A DNA stretch of 15,146 bases from Solirubrobacterales bacterium (GTDB lineage Bacteria > Actinomycetota > Thermoleophilia > Solirubrobacterales > 70-9), in contig JAUQWL010000005.1 of NCBI GenBank assembly GCA_030835185.1, positions 1 through 15,146 of the forward strand, in the 5' to 3' direction. Both the position numbers and the translations under genes were made by a program. The notes under the pieces were generated by a model that worked only from the letters and a program-made list of their open reading frames with translations, ran no database searches and was not told the origin of the DNA. Below are positions 1-6,522 of the stretch, in pieces. Every line of letters starts with the position of its first letter. Positions within the stretch are counted from its first letter, which is position 1.

Positions 1-2
1 CG

Positions 3-530
3 CGCGGGCTCCGGCCGGCTCAGCGACGGGCCCGTCATCGGGCGCTCCGGAATTGTCGCCGGATCAAGGTGCGCGCGAAGCGGCAACGCTGCCTGAGACG
101 GGTCGACCGCCGCTACCGCCGGAAAGCGAACGGGCAGGAGCCGCAGCTCAGGCCGGCCCTGCCGACCGCCGTTCACGAGGTTCTGCTCACTGACAACACC
201 TCGGACGCGATCCAGTCGAGCTACTTCATTCCGTTGGAGGACATTCAGATCCACGACGGGGTCATCGACCAGCCTCCGGTACCCGCCCGGCTTGAGATCA
301 GGCCGGGCGAAGCGGTCCGGTTTGTCTGGGACGACGGGAACAGGGATTCTTCCCACCAGATCGGTCTCTGGAAGTACCCTTCGCGAGTCAACCCGTGGGA
401 CTTCTCCTTCTCGGCGGCGGCCACGCTCGGGGTCGCCTTTCAGCGCGCCTTTGCCGTACCCGGCCGGTATGAGTTCCGCTGTTCGCTCCACCACCTGACC
501 CAGATCCTCGAGCTGACGGTGGCGCGGTGA
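3..530 (+). CDS. Secreted cupredoxin with basic C-x11-C module, 5' end outside window (cassette 1)
   Basis: The reading frame is open to the left edge of the window, so this is the 3' part of a gene. A GTG at 69 could serve as a start, but the codons before it continue a module shared with the two cupredoxins at 8306-8869 and 8881-9435: a basic stretch with Cys codons at 54-56 and 90-92, exactly 12 codons apart as in both paralogs, followed by an RRYRRK-like tail. Starting at 69 would remove the first Cys. The C-terminal half is a cupredoxin (blue copper) fold. Copper ligands visible are His at 354-356 (SSHQIG), Cys at 480-482 and His at 489-491 (RCSLHH). The axial Met that the paralogs have after the last His (HFAMTM, HYNMTM) is missing; this copy reads HHLTQI. 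It also carries an insert (about IQIHDGVIDQPP) before the core that the paralogs lack. It ends four bases into the longest reading of the MCO gene downstream. The likely role is an exported electron carrier or copper carrier for that oxidase. A signal peptide is expected upstream but cannot be seen. Confidence 0.8.
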   Translation, partial: RGLRPAQRRARHRALRNCRRIKVRAKRQRCLRRVDRRYRRKANGQEPQLRPALPTAVHEVLLTDNTSDAIQSSYFIPLEDIQIHDGVIDQPPVPARLEIRPGEAVRFVWDDGNRDSSHQIGLWKYPSRVNPWDFSFSAAATLGVAFQRAFAVPGRYEFRCSLHHLTQILELTVAR

Positions 531-549
531 GACCCGACCGGCAGCAGGG

Positions 550-555
550 AAGGAG
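550..555 (+). promoter_or_regulatory. Ribosome binding site that sets the MCO1 start
   Basis: AAGGAG lies seven bases before GTG at 563. It favours this start over the earlier in-frame GTG at 527, which overlaps the stop of the upstream cupredoxin and has no visible Shine-Dalgarno sequence. Confidence 0.6.
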
Positions 556-562
556 AGCAGAC

Positions 563-1603
563 GTGAGCTTCGAGAAGATCAACCGGCGCGGCCTTCTGGG
601 GATCGGGGGTGCGGCGCTCCTGTGCACCATCGGCGACAAGCAGTATCGGGTGAATGCCAACACGGACATCGCCCGGCTCTCGAGCAAGCTCTCCCTGCCA
701 CCGAAGGTGAAGGCGGCCCGGGACAACTCGGCGCTCACCAAAGCCGACGTCTCCGGCAACCGCAACGAGTACTGGATCACGGCTGAACCGATGCGCTGGA
801 ACATCGTTCCCAAGAAGCGCGACCAGATGACGTGGTCCAGTCTGAAGAACAGGGGTCGAACCACGATCAACGCCTACGGTTACCGGGCCTGGACCCCGGG
901 CTTCGGCAAGCCGTTGACCAGGAGTCCCACCGTTCCCGGACCTCTGCTCGAGGCCACCGTCGGCGACAGTCTGGTGGTCAACTTCCGGAATCTGACTCCG
1001 GGGCCGGTCACGATGCATCCGCACGGTGCCTTTTACGCCAACGAGATGGATGGCTCCTACAAGGGTTGGTGGACCGATCCGGGCGGCTTCGTCCAGGAGG
1101 GCCGGACCTTCACATATCTCTGGGAATGTCCCGAGGGCACCCAGGGCACCTGGTTCTACCACGACCACGGTCCGCTCACTCCGCTGCCGATGTACAAAGG
1201 CCTCTTCGGCCCCCTGGTGATCCGCGACCCGGACGAAACGCCACCGGACCGGGAGTACTTCCTCGCCTTTCACAACTTCTCGCCGGTGGTCTTTCCGCAG
1301 CTTCGCCAGCTTCTCTGGGCGGTCAACGGGCGGGCCTTTACCGGCAATACGACCAACATGCGTGCCAAGGTCGGCGACGATGTGGCGATACACGTCTACG
1401 GTGCGGACGACGACCTCCACACCTTCCACCTGCACGGTCATCGCTGGGAAGAGAACGGAGTGATCATCGACAACAAGACCTTCGGCCCGGCGGACGCCTT
1501 CCGGATCCGCTTCATCGAAGACAATCCGGGCCGCTGGCTCTACCACTGCCACGTCCTGCCACACCTTCACGACGGGATGATCGGATGGTACCTGGTCGAT
1601 TGA
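563..1603 (+). CDS. Two-domain multicopper oxidase (laccase-like), copy 1
   Basis: A 346-residue exported oxidase with two cupredoxin domains, the size of bacterial small laccases. All copper motifs are present: HPH (H152, H154) and HDH (H200, H202) in domain 1; H286-x2-H289-x-H291 and the H328-C329-H330-x3-H334-x4-M339 motif in domain 2. That gives ten His plus the type 1 Cys and Met, so the trinuclear centre and one type 1 copper should be intact. Domain 1 has Asp (HDH) where a second type 1 Cys would lie, so type 1 copper is only in domain 2, as in type B two-domain MCOs. The N-terminus has a twin-arginine motif (NRRGLLG, R8-R9), a short hydrophobic run and a V-N-A cleavage site near residue 32, fitting Tat export of a folded copper enzyme. 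Start GTG 563 is chosen for its Shine-Dalgarno; 527 is the alternative. The gene overlaps the next one by its stop codon. It is a clear paralog of the MCO at 9439-10497. It is not a NirK nitrite reductase, which has its type 1 Cys in domain 1. Substrate unknown. Confidence 0.93.
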   Translation: MSFEKINRRGLLGIGGAALLCTIGDKQYRVNANTDIARLSSKLSLPPKVKAARDNSALTKADVSGNRNEYWITAEPMRWNIVPKKRDQMTWSSLKNRGRTTINAYGYRAWTPGFGKPLTRSPTVPGPLLEATVGDSLVVNFRNLTPGPVTMHPHGAFYANEMDGSYKGWWTDPGGFVQEGRTFTYLWECPEGTQGTWFYHDHGPLTPLPMYKGLFGPLVIRDPDETPPDREYFLAFHNFSPVVFPQLRQLLWAVNGRAFTGNTTNMRAKVGDDVAIHVYGADDDLHTFHLHGHRWEENGVIIDNKTFGPADAFRIRFIEDNPGRWLYHCHVLPHLHDGMIGWYLVD

Positions 1604-2511
1604 GCGTCGGACCTTCGGGCCAAAGCGTGCGATTGCCGAGTGGCGCCGCCGCCGTTCTGGCGTTCGTGGCAGCAACCGCGGTGTCCCTGCTGGGGGTACT
1701 CGTCCTGATGGCCCTGGTCGCGCCGTCCGCCGGAGCGGTCAACACCAGGGTTTCAGTGGCTGACTTCCAGTGGTCGAAGAATCCGGTGATCTCCCGGGGC
1801 GAGTCGGTTATCTGGGACTGGCCCGGACCGGACCTTCAGCATTCGGTTTCCCCCAACTCGCTGAACTCCGCCCCGTGGGACTCGGATCCGGGTACCACCG
1901 TTCCTTCCCACACGCTGGGTGACAGTTTCAAGGCCACCTTCGATCAGCCTGGTACCTACAAGTTCATCTGCAAGCTGCATCCGTCGGTCCGGGGGACGGT
2001 CACGGTCGAGGACAAGCCCGGCGATCCGGACTCGGACCCCGGCCCGCGGCCGCCGCTCAACTTCGACATCGAGCCCCCGTATATCGACGACTGGTATTTC
2101 ACCCGCGACGGCAGCAGCCCGGTGCCGGGCGTGATCAGGTCGGTGAGCAAGGGCATCCGGCTCTGGTTCCCGACTGCCGAACGTGGCCGTGCCGACGTCG
2201 ACTACTATCGGATCGTCAAGCGCTTCCGCTGGAAGGTACGCCGCAAGGAGAGCGGGCGCAAGGTGAGACGGCGGGTCGTGACGGCCAGCTCCCGTCAGTA
2301 CGCCGGCTACACCGAATGGAAGACTCATGTGGGATGGAACGTGGTCCGTTTCGGCGCACGCTCGAGCACCTTCCGGAGTCCGCGCCCGGGTCAGTACGTC
2401 GCCCTCTTCCGTGCCACCGACGAAGTGGCCAACACGACGGACCCGATCCGACTGAAGTTCGAGATCAGGCCCGGCAGGAAGGCTAGGAAGAAAACCCGGG
2501 CACCACGCTGA
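1600..2511 (+). CDS. Exported amicyanin-like cupredoxin with C-terminal beta-sandwich, copy 1
   Basis: About 303 residues. The TTG at 1600 overlaps the MCO stop (TTGA), matching the GTGA overlap in the paralogous pair at 10494; GTG at 1627 is an equally good start and leaves a more normal leader. A long hydrophobic signal segment ends at SAGA, about residue 47. A cupredoxin domain follows (about 50-137) with copper ligands H81 (QHSV), C124 and H127 (CKLH). The layout C-x2-H-x5-G is that of amicyanin, but the axial Met position is Val130 (CKLHPSVRG). The remaining ~150 residues form a second domain with DYYR, an arginine/lysine-rich loop, and the ending RPGQYVALFRATDEVANTT. That ending is a pattern I associate with Ig/Fn3-like C-terminal modules in Solirubrobacterales secreted proteins (recalled, not searched). 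The tail is basic. It is translationally coupled to the MCO, so it is probably the oxidase's electron donor/acceptor or an anchor subunit. The copper site should be high-potential if it binds copper at all. Confidence 0.85.
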   Translation: MSVGPSGQSVRLPSGAAAVLAFVAATAVSLLGVLVLMALVAPSAGAVNTRVSVADFQWSKNPVISRGESVIWDWPGPDLQHSVSPNSLNSAPWDSDPGTTVPSHTLGDSFKATFDQPGTYKFICKLHPSVRGTVTVEDKPGDPDSDPGPRPPLNFDIEPPYIDDWYFTRDGSSPVPGVIRSVSKGIRLWFPTAERGRADVDYYRIVKRFRWKVRRKESGRKVRRRVVTASSRQYAGYTEWKTHVGWNVVRFGARSSTFRSPRPGQYVALFRATDEVANTTDPIRLKFEIRPGRKARKKTRAPR

Positions 2512-2547
2512 TCCGGAAGTGGTCGATCGCCTTCGGACCTGACCCCG

Positions 2548-2562
2548 CAGGCATTCTGCCTG
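2548..2562 (+). other. Small hairpin after cassette 1
   Basis: CAGGCA-TTC-TGCCTG forms a perfect six-base stem with a three-base loop 37 bases after the cassette 1 stop. No T-run follows, so it is at best a weak or Rho-assisted end of transcript. Nothing else before 2600 suggests a gene. Confidence 0.25.
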
Positions 2563-2630
2563 ATGACTGTCCGGCCCCGTCACCGCAGATCTCTGCAACC
2601 TTGGTCAGGGGGCTGGGATTCGGGGATCGT

Positions 2631-2665
2631 TAGGCTGGAGGTAATACCTAGTCCCCGACAAGGAG
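2631..2665 (+). promoter_or_regulatory. sodA: Putative sodA promoter/leader with inverted repeat and RBS
   Basis: TAGGCT (2631-2636) fits the actinobacterial TANNNT -10 element. No -35 box at normal spacing is evident. Directly after it, AGGTAATACCT (2639-2649) is a short inverted repeat (AGGT/ACCT) at the expected transcription start, where a metal-dependent repressor could act; its AGG..CCT arms recall DtxR-family boxes, but the match is partial. AAGGAG (2660-2665) lies six bases before the ATG at 2672. Confidence 0.4.
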
Positions 2666-2671
2666 TTCCAG

Positions 2672-3283
2672 ATGGCATACGAAGTACCAGAACTTACTTA
2701 CGCATACGGTTCCCTCGAGCCCCATATCGATGAGACGACGATGCGCATTCACCATGACAAGCACCACCAGGCCTACGTCGACAAGGCGAATGCCGCGCTC
2801 GAAGGCACCGAGTGGGCCGACAGCCCGGTCGAAGATGTGCTGAAGAACCTCGGTTCGCTACCCGCCGACAAGCAGGGACCGGTCCGAAACAACGCCGGTG
2901 GTCACTACAACCACTCCCTTTTCTGGCGCATGCTGTGTCCCGACGGCGGTGGCGCTCCCTCAGGAGAGCTCGGCGCTGCGATCGACGCGGCCTTCGGCTC
3001 TTTCGACGCCTTCAAGGAGGAGTTCAAGAACGGTGGCATCGCTCAGTTCGGCTCAGGCTGGGTATGGCTTGTCCACGACGGAAACGGCCTCGCAGTCGTC
3101 TCGACCGCGAACCAGGATTCGCCGATTTCCGACGGCAAGACCCCGCTGCTGGGTGCCGACGTCTGGGAGCACGCCTACTACCTGAATTACCAGAACAGGC
3201 GCCCGGATTATCTGGACGCCTTCTGGAACGTGGTTGACTGGGACGACGTTGCCGAACGCTTCGCCGCTGCCGCCAACGGCTGA
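2672..3283 (+). CDS. sodA: Superoxide dismutase, Mn-type (Fe/Mn family)
   Basis: A full-length 203-residue Fe/Mn SOD that converts superoxide to O2 and H2O2. Metal ligands are H27 (RIHHDKHH), H81 (NHSLFW), D163 and H167 (DVWEHAYY). Gly77 beside the NH motif and Gln148 in STANQDSP are residues typical of Mn-SODs rather than Fe-SODs (which usually have Gln/Ala at these places), so manganese or cambialistic use is expected. The NYQNRRPDY segment near the C-terminus is characteristic of the family. There is no signal peptide, so it is cytosolic unless exported by another route. It has its own RBS, putative promoter and a strong terminator, so it is a single-gene unit. Its place between two copper-oxidase cassettes is suggestive but does not prove a joint function. 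Confidence 0.97.
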   Translation: MAYEVPELTYAYGSLEPHIDETTMRIHHDKHHQAYVDKANAALEGTEWADSPVEDVLKNLGSLPADKQGPVRNNAGGHYNHSLFWRMLCPDGGGAPSGELGAAIDAAFGSFDAFKEEFKNGGIAQFGSGWVWLVHDGNGLAVVSTANQDSPISDGKTPLLGADVWEHAYYLNYQNRRPDYLDAFWNVVDWDDVAERFAAAANG

Positions 3284-3310
3284 GTCGGGCGACGACGGAT
3301 TTCGTCAGGA

Positions 3311-3338
3311 GGCGGCCCGGGAAGCCGGGCCGCCTTTT
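3311..3338 (+). terminator. Intrinsic terminator of sodA
   Basis: A perfect ten-base stem (GGCGGCCCGG / CCGGGCCGCC) with a GAAG loop is followed by TTTT, 27 bases after the sodA stop. This is the clearest Rho-independent terminator in the window. Confidence 0.92.
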
Positions 3339-3384
3339 CATGACCGACCCGGCCGCTGGAAGGGCTCCGGTAGCCTGCCCGGGC

Positions 3385-4464
3385 ATGCTTTCGCACCGAC
3401 ATTCGCATAGCGGGCAGGGGACGGGTCCGACCGCGGGCACCGATACGCGCCGGAAACGCGTCGTCCCCTTGAGGTGCAGGCCGGGCCTGCCACTCGCTTT
3501 GCTGGTTGCCCTGCTGCTCGGCATCGGCCTGACCGCCTGCAGTTCCGACTCCGGCGGCGACGAAGCGGCGCGAGCGGCACCTGCGGCCGCCGACTTCCCG
3601 TCGGCCGAAGGCAAGACGATCGAGCAGGTCTTCAACGAAGGGGATCCGACCGAACTCGTGGTTGCTCCCGCCGCCAGTGTTTTCGAGGTCGGCAGGAACC
3701 GCTACCCGTTCGGGGTCTTCGAGGTCGACAAGACCCAGGTCGACGACGCCGAGGTGGCGCTCTACTTCGCCAAGTCGCCTCAGTCCCCGGTCGAAGGACC
3801 GCTACCTGCCAGGGTCGAATCGCTGCAGACCAAGCCCGCCTTCACATCCAAGGGGAGCGAGGCACCGGGAGAGGCACGCAGCTACTACGTGGTCGACCCG
3901 GTCAACTTCGACCGGACGGGCCCGTGGCTCGCGATAGCCATGATCAAGGGTGCCGACGGATACGAATCTTCGCGCGTCCCGAGCCCGACCGTAGGCCAGT
4001 TCCCCGGAGTGGCCGCGGTCGGCGGGAAGGCGCCCCGGACCAGTACCCCGACCGCCGCCGACGTCGGCGGCGATCTTTCGAAGATCGACACCCGACAGCC
4101 GCCGTCGAGCATGCATGACGTCGACTTCAAGGACGTCGTGGGCAAGAAGCGGGTGGTCCTGCTCTTCGCCACGCCCGCATTCTGCGTGTCGCGGGTCTGC
4201 GGACCGGCGGTCGACGTGACCGAACAGGTCAAGGCCGAGTCCGGCGACGGGGTGGAGTTCATCCACATGGAGGTCTACAACGACAACGATCCGTCGAAGG
4301 GTCTGAGGCCTCAGCTCAGGGCATTCGGACTACAGACGGAACCGTGGGTCTTCTTCATAGGCAGCGACGGCAGGATCAAGGACCGGATCGAGGGTGCGGT
4401 CGGCCTGCGTGAGCTGACCGAAGGCGTCGAACGCCTGAAGGCCTCGGAAGCAAAGGGCAAGTAG
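3385..4464 (+). CDS. Lipoprotein with C-terminal thioredoxin-like domain (C-x4-C)
   Basis: A secreted lipoprotein with a lipobox LTAC (Cys52 from ATG 3385) after the hydrophobic segment LALLVALLLGIG. From ATG 3385 the protein has 359 residues and an unusually long basic N-region; TTG at 3469 would give 331 residues and a standard 24-residue lipoprotein leader. Neither start has a good RBS. A TAGCCT -10-like motif (3371-3376) eight bases before the ATG could give a nearly leaderless message. An in-frame ATG at 3340 abuts the sodA terminator and is unlikely. After a short acidic linker comes an N-terminal beta-rich domain of about 150 residues (roughly 100-235) that I do not recognise. The C-terminal domain is thioredoxin/TlpA-like: the strand RVVLLFATPAF, then C267-VSRV-C272, a later EPWVFFIGSDGRI strand and a closing helix. 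The cysteines are four residues apart rather than two, so it may be a thiol reductase, a metal chaperone with some likeness in idea to Sco proteins, or a peroxiredoxin-like protein. The function is unproven. Confidence 0.8.
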   Translation: MLSHRHSHSGQGTGPTAGTDTRRKRVVPLRCRPGLPLALLVALLLGIGLTACSSDSGGDEAARAAPAAADFPSAEGKTIEQVFNEGDPTELVVAPAASVFEVGRNRYPFGVFEVDKTQVDDAEVALYFAKSPQSPVEGPLPARVESLQTKPAFTSKGSEAPGEARSYYVVDPVNFDRTGPWLAIAMIKGADGYESSRVPSPTVGQFPGVAAVGGKAPRTSTPTAADVGGDLSKIDTRQPPSSMHDVDFKDVVGKKRVVLLFATPAFCVSRVCGPAVDVTEQVKAESGDGVEFIHMEVYNDNDPSKGLRPQLRAFGLQTEPWVFFIGSDGRIKDRIEGAVGLRELTEGVERLKASEAKGK

Positions 4465-4503
4465 TCCGGAGCGAACCCCGGGAGACGTGCCCCGTGAGGG
4501 TCT

Positions 4504-6231
4504 TCAGTCGGCCGCCGTCGCTGCAGGTTCGTCTGTTGTCGGGCCCGGCTCCATGTTTGTGCGGGTAGCGGCAAGGCTGTCTTGTGTTCTCGCACCCCGG
4601 GCCTCGTCCGGGAGGTGGAGAGGCTCGGCTGTCCCGTCGGCCATCGGGATCTTGCTCATCGCCCGCTCGGTCATCGCGGTGATCGTCAGGCTCGGGTTTA
4701 CGCCGGGATTGGCCGGGACCGCCGAGCCGTCGCAGACCATCAGGTTCTCATAGCCGAAGACATGGTTGTCGGCGTCGATGACCCCGGTCTCGGGGCTGGC
4801 ACCGACGACCGCACCGCCGAGAAAGTGGGCCGTCGTCGGGATGTTCATCGTTGCTTCAAAGAGGCCGCTCTGGGCGGTCCCGCCGGTCTCCTCGGCGAAC
4901 CACCTGGTGACGTCCTCGGCAGCCTGAATGAAGGTCGGGTTGGGCCGGAGCGGATCCTGTTCTGTCTGAAGCCGGACTCCGCGGCTGAACTTTCGCCGGA
5001 TCGGCTTGAGACGCATCGCCGAGTCGACCGACTGCATCACCAGCAGCAGCACCGTGCGCTGTGACCAGTGGCGCGGCAGGAAGAAGAGCCTGGCGGTCTT
5101 CAGGGGATGCCTGAGCATTGCCCCGAGCCACTTGACCGGGCGGGTGAGTCGGGTTCCTTTGCCGGTCAGCACGGTGTACATGCGGCTCATGATGCTGCCG
5201 GCTTTGCCATAGGTGACCACCTCGATGTGGGTGTCAGGGTCCGGGTAGATGCTCGAGGTGATCGCGACCGAGTGGCTGAAGTCCAGCGAATCGTCCCGGG
5301 CGGTGACCGCCTGGATCGACTCCGAATTGGTCCTGACGACATAGCCGACCCGGTCCGAGAGCCGCGGCAGGGCACCCGAGTGGCGGCAGTTGGCCAGCAG
5401 GCTGTTGGTCCCGATCGCGCCGGCCGAGACGATCACGCCGGCGGCCGTGATCTCCGACTTCTGTTTCCTGATGATCGAACCCGAACGCTCGGTGGACAGG
5501 CGGTAGCCGTCGCTGCCGTCGGCTGCCCCGATCGGCCGGATCTCACGGACCTGGCGGCCGGGCCTGACCTCGACCCCGAGCTTTTCGGCGAAGTAGAGAT
5601 AGTTCTTGACCAGCGTATTCTTTGCGCCGTAGCGGCAGCCGACCATGCAGGCACCGCACTTCCTGCAGCCGGTTCGATCGGGTCCCTCCCCCCCGAAGTA
5701 AGGATCCGGCACGGTCACCTCGGGTTCACCGAAGTAGACGCCGACCTGGGTGTGGGCGTAGGTGGCATCGGCACCGGTTTCGGCCGCGTACTTGTGCAGG
5801 AGCCGGTCGGCCGGCCCTTCGTCGCGGTAGAGGGTGACTCCGAGCATGCGCTCCGCAGTCACGTAGTGGGGGCCGAGTTCGACCTCCCAGTCGGCCAGTT
5901 CCCCCCACTGTTTGTCCTTGAAGAAGGCGGGACGGGGCCGGTACAGGGTGTTGGCGTAACCGAGGCTGCCGCCGCCGACGCCGCAGCCGGAGGCGACCAT
6001 TACGTCCTTGAACGGGATGATCCGCATTATCCCGCGCAGCCCGATCTTCGGCATCCAGAAATAGCGTCTCAGGTTCCAGGCGGTCTTGGCGAAGTCCTCG
6101 TCGTTGAACCGTCGGCCTACCTCGATGACCAGGACGCGGTAGCCCTTTTCGGCCAGACGCAGGGCGGAAACACTGCCACCGAACCCGGATCCGACGATCA
6201 CCCAGTCATAGTCGTGCTCACGTCCGGCCAC
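4504..6231 (-). CDS. choD: FAD-dependent GMC oxidoreductase, ChoD-like (cholesterol oxidase family)
   Basis: The protein has 575 residues, close to the 578 of Mycobacterium tuberculosis ChoD (Rv3409c), which it resembles throughout as I recall that sequence. The FAD-binding motif VIVGSGFGGS (G14, G16, G19) is near the N-terminus, followed by RLAEKGYRV and the acidic end of the second strand. Further motifs are GVGGGSLGYANTLY, VPDPYFGG, the cysteine cluster C189-x2-C192-x2-C195-x3-C199, and the C-terminal active-site region TAHFLGG with NPGVNPSLT. The family oxidises sterol or other alcohol groups, and oxidases of this type pass electrons to O2, making H2O2. The real substrate is unknown; many soil actinobacteria carry homologs without known sterol use. 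No signal peptide is seen, so it is probably cytoplasmic. GTG at 6231 is chosen because it leaves seven to ten residues before the first FAD strand; the longer open frame upstream is intergenic. It is convergent with the lipoprotein gene (39-base gap) and divergent from the beta-helix gene. Confidence 0.9.
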   Translation of the reverse strand: MAGREHDYDWVIVGSGFGGSVSALRLAEKGYRVLVIEVGRRFNDEDFAKTAWNLRRYFWMPKIGLRGIMRIIPFKDVMVASGCGVGGGSLGYANTLYRPRPAFFKDKQWGELADWEVELGPHYVTAERMLGVTLYRDEGPADRLLHKYAAETGADATYAHTQVGVYFGEPEVTVPDPYFGGEGPDRTGCRKCGACMVGCRYGAKNTLVKNYLYFAEKLGVEVRPGRQVREIRPIGAADGSDGYRLSTERSGSIIRKQKSEITAAGVIVSAGAIGTNSLLANCRHSGALPRLSDRVGYVVRTNSESIQAVTARDDSLDFSHSVAITSSIYPDPDTHIEVVTYGKAGSIMSRMYTVLTGKGTRLTRPVKWLGAMLRHPLKTARLFFLPRHWSQRTVLLLVMQSVDSAMRLKPIRRKFSRGVRLQTEQDPLRPNPTFIQAAEDVTRWFAEETGGTAQSGLFEATMNIPTTAHFLGGAVVGASPETGVIDADNHVFGYENLMVCDGSAVPANPGVNPSLTITAMTERAMSKIPMADGTAEPLHLPDEARGARTQDSLAATRTNMEPGPTTDEPAATAAD

Positions 6232-6522
6232 ATCCGAAGTGTAGAGCTTCAGTCCGGGATTCGATACGTCTGACTGGCAGATCGGTATCCGTGAGATGCC
6301 AGCAGCATCGCGCCGGATCCCGCAACGGAACCCCGCATGGTGTCTCGTGATCGGGCGGTATCCGGTACCGGATGGGGCGGTGGTAGGACGGCGGTCGTGG
6401 CGAAAAAAAGTCAATTCCACATCGCAACTCCAGGGCTGCGGTGGTTTAGAGTCCGCGTAGTCCAGGTCGACAGGCAGCCTCGTGCGGGGACGGTTTCGGC
6501 GGGAAAAGACCAGAGGAGAGAA
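6232..6522. promoter_or_regulatory. Divergent promoter region between choD-like gene and cassette 2, with 14-bp palindrome
   Basis: This 291-base region separates two divergent genes and holds no convincing ORF. ATCCGGTACCGGAT (6360-6373) is a perfect palindrome of 14 bases, a good size and form for a TetR-type or other dimeric operator. An A7 tract follows at 6404-6410. TAGAGT (6447-6452) is a TANNNT -10 candidate for the + strand, about 70 bases before the beta-helix gene. AGAGGAG (6512-6518) is that gene's Shine-Dalgarno. No -35 element is clear on either strand. Confidence 0.45.

Noticed and set aside
832..1600. Long upstream extension of the amicyanin-like gene (frame open from 832)
   Set aside because: It overlaps the MCO out of frame, and the signal peptide begins only after about 1627. 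The real start is at 1600 or 1627.
563..1603. Copper nitrite reductase (NirK) as identity of the two-domain oxidases
   Set aside because: NirK has its type 1 Cys in domain 1. Here domain 1 has HDH, and the HCH-x3-H-x4-M motif is at the C-terminus, as in laccases.
440..1675. Long - strand open frame (411 residues) opposite MCO copy 1, and a similar one (446 residues) at 9124-10464 opposite copy 2
   Set aside because: The two antisense products resemble each other only because the sense genes are paralogs. High GC leaves the antisense frame open. The sense genes have full copper motifs.
1753..2598. - strand frames opposite the amicyanin-like genes (1753-2598 and 10515-11237)
   Set aside because: Same reason: mirror frames of paralogous coding sequence with no recognisable domain and no RBS.
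5068..6273. 401-residue + strand frame opposite the GMC oxidoreductase
   Set aside because: The - strand encodes a full-length known family with all motifs. The + frame is a composition artefact.
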